Shown here: piece by piece, positions 25,142 through 33,425 of the stretch
Numbering within the stretch: position 1 is the first letter of the stretch
How the letters are laid out: each line of letters starts with the position of its first letter
Source of the DNA: Lachnospiraceae bacterium
GTDB taxonomy: Bacteria > Bacillota > Clostridia > Lachnospirales > Lachnospiraceae
Direction: 5' to 3'
DNA length: 64,000 nucleotides
Assembly: GCA_022510745.1 (NCBI GenBank)
Contig: JAFLSY010000004.1
Coordinates: 124,001-188,000, forward strand
Program-made: the position numbers and the translations under genes
The notes under the pieces: model-generated
What the model saw: the letters and a program-made list of their open reading frames with translations, nothing else
Databases searched by the model: none
What the model was told of the DNA's origin: nothing

Positions 25142-26926
25142 ATGCGGGAGTTGGAATATCCCTTTGACGGGGAACTGATTTTAAAAAAAGCAAAAAGCAT
25201 AAAGAAAACGCTCCTTTCCGATGGCAGTAAGCGGCTTACCAAGAAAATTGCCGTGCTGGGAGGCAGTACTACCCATGATATCATTAAAATACTGGAGCTT
25301 TTTTTACTAAATCATGGGATAGAACCGATATTCTATGAGTCTGAGTATGGGCAATATTTTCAGGACGCCATGTTTCCCGGCGAGGAGCTGGCGGAATTTA
25401 CGCCGGATATTGTTTATATTCATACCGGCAATAGAAATATAAATGAATATCCCGCCATGAACGCTTCTGAAGCAGAGGTAGAGGAACTATTGGAAAGTAC
25501 GCTTGCCCGTTTTCGCTCTATGTGGGAAGCCTTAAGGGAACGTTTTGGCTGCGTGATCATTCAAAATAATTTTGAACCGCCCTATTATCGTCTGATGGGA
25601 AATAGGGAGGCAGTGGACATCCACGGCAGACAGTATTTCTTAAACCGTTTAAATGAAGGGTTTTACCGCTATGCCAGAGAAAATCAACATTTCCATATCA
25701 ACGACATCCAGTATCTTTCCTCCTGCTATGGGCTGGATAAATGGTCTGATCCTTTTTACTGGCATATGTACAAATATGCACTCTGCCTGCCGGCAATCCC
25801 TTACTTAAGCTTTAATGTGGCAAATATGATTAAGGCTATTTACGGTAAAAATAAAAAGGCGCTTGTGCTGGATCTGGATAATACCCTATGGGGCGGCGTA
25901 GTAGGTGATGACGGTCCTGAAAATCTGGAGATCGGACAGGAGACATCCATGGGGCAGGTCTATACGGAGTTTCAGTCCTACTTAAAACAGCAGAAGGACA
26001 TCGGCGTTTTATTAAACGTCAGCTCTAAGAACGAAGAGGAAAATGCATTGGCAGGTCTATCTCATCCGGACGGAGTGTTAAGACCGGAAGACTTTATCCT
26101 GATCAAAGCAAATTGGGAACCTAAGAGTGAAAATGTGGCAAAGATCGCTTCCGAACTGGATATTTTGCCGGAGAGTCTGGTCTTTGTGGATGATAATCCT
26201 GCTGAGCGGGAAATCGTGCGCGGGCAGATGCCCGGCACGGCGGTGCCGGAAATGGAAAGTCCGGAGCAGTTTATCCGTATTCTGGACAGGTCCGGCTTTT
26301 TTGAAGTAACGGCGCTTTCCGAGGACGATAAGCAGCGCGGTGAAATGTATAAAGCCAATCTGGAGCGGAAGAAGCAGCAGGAGAGCTTTGGCAGCTATGA
26401 AGAGTATCTTGCGTCTTTGCAGATGGTAGGAACTATCAGACCCTTTGAGCCACTGTATATGGCAAGAATTGCCCAGCTGACCAACAAGAGCAATCAGTTC
26501 AATCTGACCACGAAACGCTATACGCAGGCCCAGATTGAACAGACGGCTGCAGATCCCGCCTATATCACCCTCTACGGCAAGTTAGAGGACAAGTTTGGGG
26601 ACAACGGTGTGGTATCCGTGGTGATCGGCAGGAAGGAAGAGGATACGCTGCATATCGAGCTTTGGCTGATGAGCTGCCGGGTGTTAAAGCGGGATATGGA
26701 ATTTGCTATGATGGATGTGCTGGTGCACCAATGCCTGCAAGATGGTATCAAGAAGATCAAAGGCTATTACTATCCAACAGCGAAGAATAAAATGGTGGAA
26801 AAGTTTTACGAGATACAGGGGTTTACTTTGGAAAGCTGGGATGAAGAGGGAAATACGGTGTGGAACTTTGAGCCGGATACCTCCTATCAGGATAAAAATA
26901 AAGCAATAACATTGCAGAAAATTTGA
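25142..26926 (+). CDS. FkbH-type HAD-IIIC protein (SGNH-HAD-GNAT), candidate acyl loader for the ACP
   Basis: 594 residues with the three-part layout of FkbH-like proteins: an SGNH-like N-terminal domain (1-235; AVLGGSTTHD), a HAD domain starting at LVLDLDNTLWGG with Asp244 and Asp246 as nucleophile pair and FVDDNPAER near 350, and a GNAT-like C-terminal domain (about 435-594). Characterised FkbH proteins take 1,3-bisphosphoglycerate, remove the phosphate and load the glyceryl group onto an ACP. An ACP gene follows 31 bases downstream, so I infer the same loading role here. It is the first gene of a six-gene cassette behind its own promoter. No FkbI/FkbJ-like dehydrogenase or oxidase follows, which argues against methoxymalonyl-ACP. 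Confidence 0.87.
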   Translation: MRELEYPFDGELILKKAKSIKKTLLSDGSKRLTKKIAVLGGSTTHDIIKILELFLLNHGIEPIFYESEYGQYFQDAMFPGEELAEFTPDIVYIHTGNRNINEYPAMNASEAEVEELLESTLARFRSMWEALRERFGCVIIQNNFEPPYYRLMGNREAVDIHGRQYFLNRLNEGFYRYARENQHFHINDIQYLSSCYGLDKWSDPFYWHMYKYALCLPAIPYLSFNVANMIKAIYGKNKKALVLDLDNTLWGGVVGDDGPENLEIGQETSMGQVYTEFQSYLKQQKDIGVLLNVSSKNEEENALAGLSHPDGVLRPEDFILIKANWEPKSENVAKIASELDILPESLVFVDDNPAEREIVRGQMPGTAVPEMESPEQFIRILDRSGFFEVTALSEDDKQRGEMYKANLERKKQQESFGSYEEYLASLQMVGTIRPFEPLYMARIAQLTNKSNQFNLTTKRYTQAQIEQTAADPAYITLYGKLEDKFGDNGVVSVVIGRKEEDTLHIELWLMSCRVLKRDMEFAMMDVLVHQCLQDGIKKIKGYYYPTAKNKMVEKFYEIQGFTLESWDEEGNTVWNFEPDTSYQDKNKAITLQKI

Positions 26927-26957
26927 AACGGGTCCGAAGTGGCAGAAAGAGAGAATT

Positions 26958-27200
26958 ATGACAAGAGAAACAATTTATGAAAGGCTGAATGCAGTATTTC
27001 AGGATGTGTTCGATGATGAGGAGATCACGGTAAACGATGCAACCACCTCTGCCGATATTGAGGACTGGGATTCTTTAGAACACATCAATCTGGTGGCGGC
27101 TGTGGAAAAAGAATTCGGCCTCAAATTTACCATGGGGCAGGTAGTTACCATGAAAAACGTGGGAGAGATGGTGGATATCATTCTAAAGAGTATCGGCTAG
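26958..27200 (+). CDS. Acyl carrier protein
   Basis: 80 residues, acidic and helical. Ser39 in DSLEHINL is the phosphopantetheine site, in the place where the fatty-acid ACP has DSL. The protein is intact and of normal ACP length. It stands between the FkbH-type loader and the MBOAT gene, which indicates a dedicated carrier for a modification group rather than fatty acid synthesis. Activation needs a phosphopantetheinyl transferase from elsewhere in the genome. Confidence 0.93.
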   Translation: MTRETIYERLNAVFQDVFDDEEITVNDATTSADIEDWDSLEHINLVAAVEKEFGLKFTMGQVVTMKNVGEMVDIILKSIG

Positions 27201-27209
27201 GAGACAGAT

Positions 27210-28739
27210 ATGAGCATTACTTCATTTGCGTTTTTGTGCTCATTTGCAGTTGTCTTGGCACTGTATTATCTGATTCCCAAGCGAATACAATGGATGTTTC
27301 TGCTCCTTGTGAGCATCCTGTATTTTTTGACGGCAGGTGAGCCATGGCTGATGCTTTATCCGGCAGCAGCAATCACAATTGTATATGCGGGAGCGTTATA
27401 TATTGACGGAGTGAAAGAGCCAAAAAGGAGAAAAACGGCACTTTCACTTGTTGTCGTTTTTTGCCTGCTTCTGCTCATAATACTTAAATACTGCAATTTT
27501 GGTATTTATACCTACAACGCCCTTGCCATGCGGATATTTCCGGGAAGCAGTCTGCTTACCACCGTACAGCTGCCGGTACCTTTAGGTATTTCTTTTTATA
27601 CCTTGGCGCTTTTGGGTTATTTGTTTGACGTATATTATGAGATCGGCAAACCTCAGCGAAATTTCCTGAAATTTGCGCTGTTCGGCCTTTATTTTCCTGT
27701 GATCGTCTCCGGTCCCATCCTACGCTATCGGGATATGGAGGATCAACTGTATGCATCTCACAAAATGGATTTTAAGCAGGTTACCTATGGCTTACAGAGA
27801 ATGGTATGGGGATTCTTCAAGAAGCTGGTAATTGCAGAGCGGCTGGCTTTGATAGTGGGGACTGTTTTTGGAAACTATCGGTCCTATGCCGGTCTTTATA
27901 TTCCCCTTGCTGCAATCGGTTTTGCCTTTCAGCTGTATACGGACTTTTCCGGCGGCATGGATATTGTACTGGGACTTTCCGAGGCTTTAGGCATCCGAGT
28001 GGCCGAAAATTTCCGTACGCCGTATTTTTCTCGTTCCATACAGGAATTCTGGAGAAGATGGCATATTACGCTGGGAGAATGGTTAAAAGACTATTTATTC
28101 TATCCCCTTCTGCGCACAGCGACATTCGGACATCTGCAGGAAGCGTGTAAAAAGCGTTTTGGGAAGAAGACGGGAAAGAAAATTGCCACCTTTGTCCCCA
28201 TGTTTTTATTGTGGTTTGCCGTGGGTATGTGGCATGGCGGCGCCTGGAAGTTTATCATAGGTTCCGGACTTTTGCACTGGTGCTATATTGTATGCGGTGA
28301 ACTGCTTATACCTCTTTGGACAAAGATAAAAGCATTTTTCCGCCTGGGAGCGGACAGCTTATTCTTGAAGGGCTGGCAGCAGCTGCGCACCTTTCTTCTG
28401 GTCTGTGCGGGCTTTGTCTTTTTCAGGGCGGAGAGCTTCAGCGAGGGGTGCCGTATGTATGGAGCTATGTTTTCTGTATGGAACCCACAAATCCTTTGGG
28501 ACGGTTCCCTGCTGTCTTTAGGATTGGATGCTATTGAGGCCGGCCTGGCAATATTGGCGCTTATAGTGCTGCTCACCGTATCCCTCCTGCAACAGAAAGA
28601 AGGACTGCGGGATCGAATCGCCCGCAGGAATATTGTAGTACGTTGGGTAATCTGGTACGCGTTGCTCTTTAGCGTGATCCTGTTTGGCTATTACGGACCG
28701 GAATACAGTGCTGCAGAGTTCATTTATCAGGGATTTTAG
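27210..28739 (+). CDS. MBOAT family O-acyltransferase (AlgI/DltB-like)
   Basis: 509 residues with about eleven spans. Family signs: YTDFSGGMDIVLGLSEALGI, FRTPYFSRSIQEFWRRWHITL and GMWHGGAWKFIIG, whose His342 is the expected catalytic histidine. The length and the WRRWHI motif match AlgI/PatA/DltB. These proteins pass an acyl group from a cytoplasmic carrier through the membrane to a partner or polymer outside. With an ACP directly upstream and an SGNH-like protein directly downstream, it should carry the ACP-bound group of this cassette, as DltB does with D-alanyl-DltC. Confidence 0.93.
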   Translation: MSITSFAFLCSFAVVLALYYLIPKRIQWMFLLLVSILYFLTAGEPWLMLYPAAAITIVYAGALYIDGVKEPKRRKTALSLVVVFCLLLLIILKYCNFGIYTYNALAMRIFPGSSLLTTVQLPVPLGISFYTLALLGYLFDVYYEIGKPQRNFLKFALFGLYFPVIVSGPILRYRDMEDQLYASHKMDFKQVTYGLQRMVWGFFKKLVIAERLALIVGTVFGNYRSYAGLYIPLAAIGFAFQLYTDFSGGMDIVLGLSEALGIRVAENFRTPYFSRSIQEFWRRWHITLGEWLKDYLFYPLLRTATFGHLQEACKKRFGKKTGKKIATFVPMFLLWFAVGMWHGGAWKFIIGSGLLHWCYIVCGELLIPLWTKIKAFFRLGADSLFLKGWQQLRTFLLVCAGFVFFRAESFSEGCRMYGAMFSVWNPQILWDGSLLSLGLDAIEAGLAILALIVLLTVSLLQQKEGLRDRIARRNIVVRWVIWYALLFSVILFGYYGPEYSAAEFIYQGF

Positions 28740-28750
28740 GAGGTGCATGG

Positions 28751-29815
28751 ATGAAGAATACGGTAAAAGCGATTACGTTCATATTGCTGTTTTTTATCAT
28801 GCTGCAGTCCCTTACTTATATGCTACGTACCAACGGACATATCAAGGAGATTTTTTTAGGTTTTTATGCAGAACCGGACGATACTATTGATGTGGTGATG
28901 ATTGGTTCCAGTCCGGTACATCCCTGTTTTGCGGCCCCCAAATTATGGGGAGAATATGGCATTACGGCGTATCCGCTTTCCAGCAATGTACAGCGCCCGA
29001 AAGCGTCAATTTATCTGGTGAAAGAAGCTTTAAAGACCCAGAGCCCTTCTGTATTTATTTTTGAGTTACGTCAATTTACATCGACGGATTCGGATATGAT
29101 GGTGAATATGGCATTTACCAGAGGCGTGACGGACAATTTAAAGTATTCCATAAACAGGATAAATCTGATCCGTGCCATGGTGCCGGAAGACGATAGGTAT
29201 TCCTATTATTTTGATATTTTAAAATATCATTCAAATTGGAAAACCTTGATACTTCCGGATCAATATACGGCATTTGCCTACGAAAGGCTGCATCCGCTAA
29301 AAGGACTCACTATTCATGATGAGGTGGGGCCGGGAGAAATGAGGGATTACAGTACGATTACGGAAGAACTTGCCATTCCTCCGGAACAGGAGGAAGCTTT
29401 ATATGAATTGATGGCATATTTACAGGAAAATGATCTGCAGGCATTGTTTATTGTATTACCCATGCAGCTCACGGAAGAACTTGCTATGAAATTCAATTAT
29501 ATGGAACGCATCATTACCGAAAACGGTGGAACTTTTCTGGATATGAACGATTATTATGATGAGATCGGACTGGATTTTGCAACGGATTTTTATGACGGAG
29601 GTTCCCATACCAACGCATCCGGTTCGGAAAAGTGTACGGCATTTTTAGGCACATATCTGGATCAGTATTATGATCTTGAAGATAAGCGCGGACAGAAAGA
29701 TTATGCGGAGTGGGATAAGGCATATGCCTATTGGATGGAATGTCAGACTGTGGCTTTGGAGATTATAGAAGATAAGGTGGCCAACAACGACTATGGGGTG
29801 GGAGAAACAAAATGA
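28751..29815 (+). CDS. Membrane-anchored SGNH-like protein (DltD/AlgJ-type partner of the MBOAT)
   Basis: 354 residues with one N-terminal anchor (about 5-25) and an external domain. MIGSSPVHP (block I: Ser after GS) and DGGSHTNASG (block V, Asp..His) are the SGNH nucleophile and dyad positions, and the rest is spaced like DltD/AlgX-type proteins. In dlt, alg and pat systems such a protein completes acyl transfer onto the glycan outside the cell after the MBOAT step. A strong AGGAGGTG site precedes it. The next gene overlaps its stop by 4 bases. Confidence 0.78.
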   Translation: MKNTVKAITFILLFFIMLQSLTYMLRTNGHIKEIFLGFYAEPDDTIDVVMIGSSPVHPCFAAPKLWGEYGITAYPLSSNVQRPKASIYLVKEALKTQSPSVFIFELRQFTSTDSDMMVNMAFTRGVTDNLKYSINRINLIRAMVPEDDRYSYYFDILKYHSNWKTLILPDQYTAFAYERLHPLKGLTIHDEVGPGEMRDYSTITEELAIPPEQEEALYELMAYLQENDLQALFIVLPMQLTEELAMKFNYMERIITENGGTFLDMNDYYDEIGLDFATDFYDGGSHTNASGSEKCTAFLGTYLDQYYDLEDKRGQKDYAEWDKAYAYWMECQTVALEIIEDKVANNDYGVGETK

Positions 29816-30237
29816 ATCACTTTAGCTTTGAGGAAATTAAAGTAGGAATGGAAGAATCTTTCCAAACTGAAGTAACGCAGGAAAAAATGGATGCTTTCCG
29901 GATGATTACAGGAGATGAAAATCCTCTGCATACCAGTAAGGCATTTGCCGGAGCAAAGGGGTACCATTCCTGCGTTGCCTATGGAATGCTGACGGCATCC
30001 TTTTTGTCCACGCTGGCAGGAGTCTATCTCCCCGGTGAAAAAAGCCTGATTCACAGTGTGGAAAGCAAATTCATTAAACCGGTCTTTCCGGGTGATGTAT
30101 TGCTTGTATCGGGCAGGGTAAAGGAGAAGAACGATCTGTTTTCCGTTATTACTTTACAGGTCAGTATCACTAACCAAAAGGGAGAAAAAGTACTGCGGGG
30201 CAGTATGCAGATAGGAGTATTGGAAGATGAAAAATGA
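29812..30237 (+). CDS. MaoC-like (R)-specific enoyl hydratase/dehydratase
   Basis: 141 residues, a single hot-dog domain. TGDENPLHTSKAFAG holds the catalytic Asp35 and His40 of the hydratase-2 motif (D-x4-H, as in PhaJ), and YGMLTASFLSTL is the usual following helix. It would interconvert a 2-enoyl and an (R)-3-hydroxyacyl thioester on CoA or ACP. The ATGA overlap with the SGNH gene and an 11-base overlap with the SDR gene tie it to the cassette. Substrate chain length cannot be read from sequence. Confidence 0.9.
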   Translation: MNHFSFEEIKVGMEESFQTEVTQEKMDAFRMITGDENPLHTSKAFAGAKGYHSCVAYGMLTASFLSTLAGVYLPGEKSLIHSVESKFIKPVFPGDVLLVSGRVKEKNDLFSVITLQVSITNQKGEKVLRGSMQIGVLEDEK

Positions 30238-30979
30238 AACGTATTTGATCATGGGAGCCTCTTCGGATATCGGAATTGCCTTTTTGCGGGATCTGGATGA
30301 AAGGATGCAGAAAGAAGGCGGACAGGCTCTTGTATTAGCCCATTATGCAAACAGTGAGGAAAGGCTTTTGCGGTTACAGAAAGAAGTTACCGCACTGCAG
30401 CTTGTTCTTTTAAAGGCCGACCTGTCTGTAGAGCAGGAAGTGGAAAAATTGCTGGTCGATGCGGCAGCGCACTGCGAGGCGCCGGAGTATATCCTGCACC
30501 TGCCGGCGGCAAAATTCCGCTATGTGAAATTGAAGCAGTTTTCATGGGAGGATGTGCGAAACGATATGGAAATTCAGGTACATTCTCTGGCAAGAACTGC
30601 CCAGTTTTTCTTTCCCAAAATGGCAAAGAAAGGCAGCGGCAAGGTGGTAGTGATGTTGAGTGCCTGCACACTGGGCATGCCGCCCAAATTCTTGTCCCAA
30701 TATACGGTGGTAAAATACGCATTGCTGGGACTGATGAAGAGCCTTGCCGGCGAATATGCAGAAAAGGGGCTGAACATCAACGGTATTTCTCCCAATATGA
30801 TCGAAACCCGGTTTTTAAGCGAGATTGACGAACGGTTGATTGAACTGAATAAAGAAAGCAGTACACTGGGCCGAAATGTCTGCGTGGAAGAGGCAGTGGC
30901 AGCAATCCGCTTTCTGCTGTCAGAAGGCGCCGGATATATGAACGGTGTCAATCTGAACCTGACCGGTGGTGACAGGTGA
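30227..30979 (+). CDS. SDR ketoreductase (FabG-like)
   Basis: 250 residues with a Rossmann start MGASSDIGIAF (Gly10, Gly16), catalytic Ser145 (LSACTLG), Tyr159 and Lys163 (YTVVK), and a C-terminal NGVNLNLTGG that is typical of FabG-type SDRs. The usual NNAG reads HLPAAK here. With the MaoC-like gene it would make or use a 3-hydroxyacyl thioester. It ends the cassette; a fresh promoter for the polymerase gene follows within 10 bases. Confidence 0.88.
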   Translation: MKNETYLIMGASSDIGIAFLRDLDERMQKEGGQALVLAHYANSEERLLRLQKEVTALQLVLLKADLSVEQEVEKLLVDAAAHCEAPEYILHLPAAKFRYVKLKQFSWEDVRNDMEIQVHSLARTAQFFFPKMAKKGSGKVVVMLSACTLGMPPKFLSQYTVVKYALLGLMKSLAGEYAEKGLNINGISPNMIETRFLSEIDERLIELNKESSTLGRNVCVEEAVAAIRFLLSEGAGYMNGVNLNLTGGDR

Positions 30980-30986
30980 GAATTCA

Positions 30987-31015
30987 TTGTAAAGAATGGC
31001 TGATTGTGGTATACT
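30987..31015 (+). promoter_or_regulatory. Putative extended -10 promoter before the Wzy-like gene
   Basis: TTGTAA (30987-30992), 17-base spacer, TATACT (31010-31015), with TGTGG before the -10. Start near 31022 leaves about 27 bases to the ATG at 31049, enough for the AGAAGGGA site. Confidence 0.6.
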
Positions 31016-31048
31016 ATACAAAGATATTTTTTAGAAGGGAGCATATCA

Positions 31049-33424
31049 ATGCCGGTGAATGTACCGTTTAAAAGAGTTATACAGACCATGCTTATCTCAC
31101 TGGCGGTATTTGCAATCCTGCTGGTCTGGCCCCTAAATGTCTGGAGCAGTTATTCCTATGTAGGTGAGATATATCCCGATTCCATACAAATTGTGCAGCC
31201 TGAAGGCCCTATTTCTCAGGCATTCACACCGGAGTCAAACAATCTGTCCTATATCTGCTTTTATATTTACAATGAAGATCCTTATTTCCCGGGCGGGAAA
31301 TTGGTTTTTCGATTATTTGACGCGACGGGTAAACTGGAAGAGAAAGAATATGATATTGAAGAGTTGACAATCCCCGGACTTTGCCGGATTCCTGTAGAAA
31401 CGGAACTGAGTACGGAGAACGGATACTATTTTAGTATTGAAAATCCGGATGCAGAGCTTTTGTATTCCATGGAGGACGGTATCAACGTGGATATACAGTA
31501 TGTCTATAAGCAGGAGCACCTGACTTGGCAGGGGATGGGACGGATTGTGCTGATTCTTATTATTGCCATGGGACTTTGCCTGCTTGCAGAGTTCTTGCTG
31601 CGCGGCGTACAGGGGAGCTTTCGGTTTGATTTGGGCTTTCGATCCGCTGTAGGGCTGGTGGTATCCTGCATTTGTCTTTGGTTCTTATGGAATGTTTTCC
31701 CGGCGAAAAAGTTTACGACTGATCCGCTCAATATTGTGGTACTGGCAGCAGGGATTCTCCTGCTTGCTGCCTATTGCCTGTATGGGCTGTTCCATAAAAA
31801 GGAAGAGCAGGCGGAGGATGTCATTTCTTGGAAGCAGATAGCCGAAAAGCTGCCCGGACTACTGCAGACACTTGTCTTTGCCGGCGTGATGGCAGGCTGC
31901 GTTAATTATTTGAATGCCCTGAATCTGGTGGAGCAGAAGCTTGCGGCAAATCTTGTTTATTGCTGCTTTGCACTTGCCATAATCTGCAGTTTTACAAGAA
32001 AAGAACTGTTTAACTGGTATAATCTTGTGTACACTGTGATCGCTGTGACCGCGGGGATTTTTTATTGCTACCCCTACAGGGAAGATTTGGAACAATTGGA
32101 AATTATAAAAGGAAATGCATGGTGCGTTGCCCTATGGGGGATTGTGCTGTGTAATATCATTCGTCTGCTGATCTCAGACAGAAAAAATCGGCGCCGGATA
32201 TCCGGCATCTACACGGCAGCGATCGTTTTGCTGCTTATGAGCTGGATTTTTAACAGAAATGAGCGGACCTGGCCTATTGAGGCCGCTTTGTTTTTTGGAC
32301 TTTTTGCTGTTCGGATGTTGTTCAAAGGGGAAAGGGTAGTTTATCTCAGTCATTTTCGTGACGGGATTTTTCTGCATTTTGTGTGGATCAGTGGATATGC
32401 TTTCTTATATCGCCCTTTTCACTCTTACATGCGTGTGCGGCATGGGGGGATATTTCATACCGTAACGGCGGCAGCAGTATATGATTGTCTGGTGCTGGTG
32501 CTCGCAGTAGGAAGTTTCTTAGTAAAATATGCAAAAGGGAAATCCCTATCCTGCCTGTGGAAAGAAATCGGTATGGCAGGACTTGCGGCGGGTTTTCTAT
32601 TTTTGACTGCTTCCAGGACCGGAATATATGCAGCAATTGCATTGATCTTATTGCTTCTGGCGGCGACGGCATTCACCGAATTTCAGGACAAGCTGGCAGG
32701 ATTAGCAAAACGGCTTGGTATCCTTTGCCTGACAGTGACCGCATTTATAGTGATCGTGTTTTCTGCGTGCCGTTTGGGGCCGGCTGTGGTCAGCAAGCCT
32801 TTTACTTATGAGATAGAATGGTCTTTGGCGGCCATTAAGGCAGGAGAGCCATGGGATTCTTACCTCTTTATTACAGTGCAGCGGTTTTTGACGGTTTTTA
32901 GCGGCAAGTTTACTCATTATGATGCTATGGAGTCGGAGGACGGGGATGTTGCAGAGTATAGCGATTCACAGGCACAGCAGGGTATGACGACCGGAAACCT
33001 TTTAACGGACGAAATGGCTGGATTAGGGGGCAGTATAGATTACAGCAACGGAAGATTGGAAATTTTTCGAGGATATTTTCAGGAATTGGATTGGAAAGGG
33101 CATGTAGGTGTGGAGTTACCGGAAGGCTCCGATATAAAGGCAGGACATGCTCATAATGTATATTTGCAGGTGGCATATGATTTTGGAATTGCCGCCGGGA
33201 TAGGGTTTGTAGTATTTTGCATTTTTGCTGGAATAAGAAGTGTTTTATATTATTTAAGGCACAAAGAAGAAGTCACTTCCATTCTGCCGGTTTTGGTTCT
33301 GGGTGTCTATGGCATATGCGGACTTGTGGAGTGGGTGTATCTGCCATGCATTCCTACCGGCTTTGCATTCTTCTTTGTAATAGTAATGATGATTCCGAAA
33401 GAAGAAAAGAAACAGGAAGGTTAA
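31049..33424 (+). CDS. O-antigen ligase/Wzy-like polymerase with an N-terminal ectodomain
   Basis: 791 residues, about thirteen spans. After the first span, residues 32-155 form an external beta-rich domain (VQPEGPISQAF, CFYIYNEDPYFPGG). The membrane part has LTASRTGIYAAIALIL and a large external loop ending in AGHAHNVYLQVAYDFG, the arginine and histidine motifs of the WaaL/Wzy_C family. It joins repeat units or transfers the glycan to an acceptor outside the membrane. ATG 31049 is set by AGAAGGGA (31033-31040); the in-frame start at 31004 has no RBS and lies in the promoter. EpsG at 4.1 kb is a second polymerase candidate. Confidence 0.85.
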   Translation: MPVNVPFKRVIQTMLISLAVFAILLVWPLNVWSSYSYVGEIYPDSIQIVQPEGPISQAFTPESNNLSYICFYIYNEDPYFPGGKLVFRLFDATGKLEEKEYDIEELTIPGLCRIPVETELSTENGYYFSIENPDAELLYSMEDGINVDIQYVYKQEHLTWQGMGRIVLILIIAMGLCLLAEFLLRGVQGSFRFDLGFRSAVGLVVSCICLWFLWNVFPAKKFTTDPLNIVVLAAGILLLAAYCLYGLFHKKEEQAEDVISWKQIAEKLPGLLQTLVFAGVMAGCVNYLNALNLVEQKLAANLVYCCFALAIICSFTRKELFNWYNLVYTVIAVTAGIFYCYPYREDLEQLEIIKGNAWCVALWGIVLCNIIRLLISDRKNRRRISGIYTAAIVLLLMSWIFNRNERTWPIEAALFFGLFAVRMLFKGERVVYLSHFRDGIFLHFVWISGYAFLYRPFHSYMRVRHGGIFHTVTAAAVYDCLVLVLAVGSFLVKYAKGKSLSCLWKEIGMAGLAAGFLFLTASRTGIYAAIALILLLLAATAFTEFQDKLAGLAKRLGILCLTVTAFIVIVFSACRLGPAVVSKPFTYEIEWSLAAIKAGEPWDSYLFITVQRFLTVFSGKFTHYDAMESEDGDVAEYSDSQAQQGMTTGNLLTDEMAGLGGSIDYSNGRLEIFRGYFQELDWKGHVGVELPEGSDIKAGHAHNVYLQVAYDFGIAAGIGFVVFCIFAGIRSVLYYLRHKEEVTSILPVLVLGVYGICGLVEWVYLPCIPTGFAFFFVIVMMIPKEEKKQEG

Positions 33425-33425
33425 C

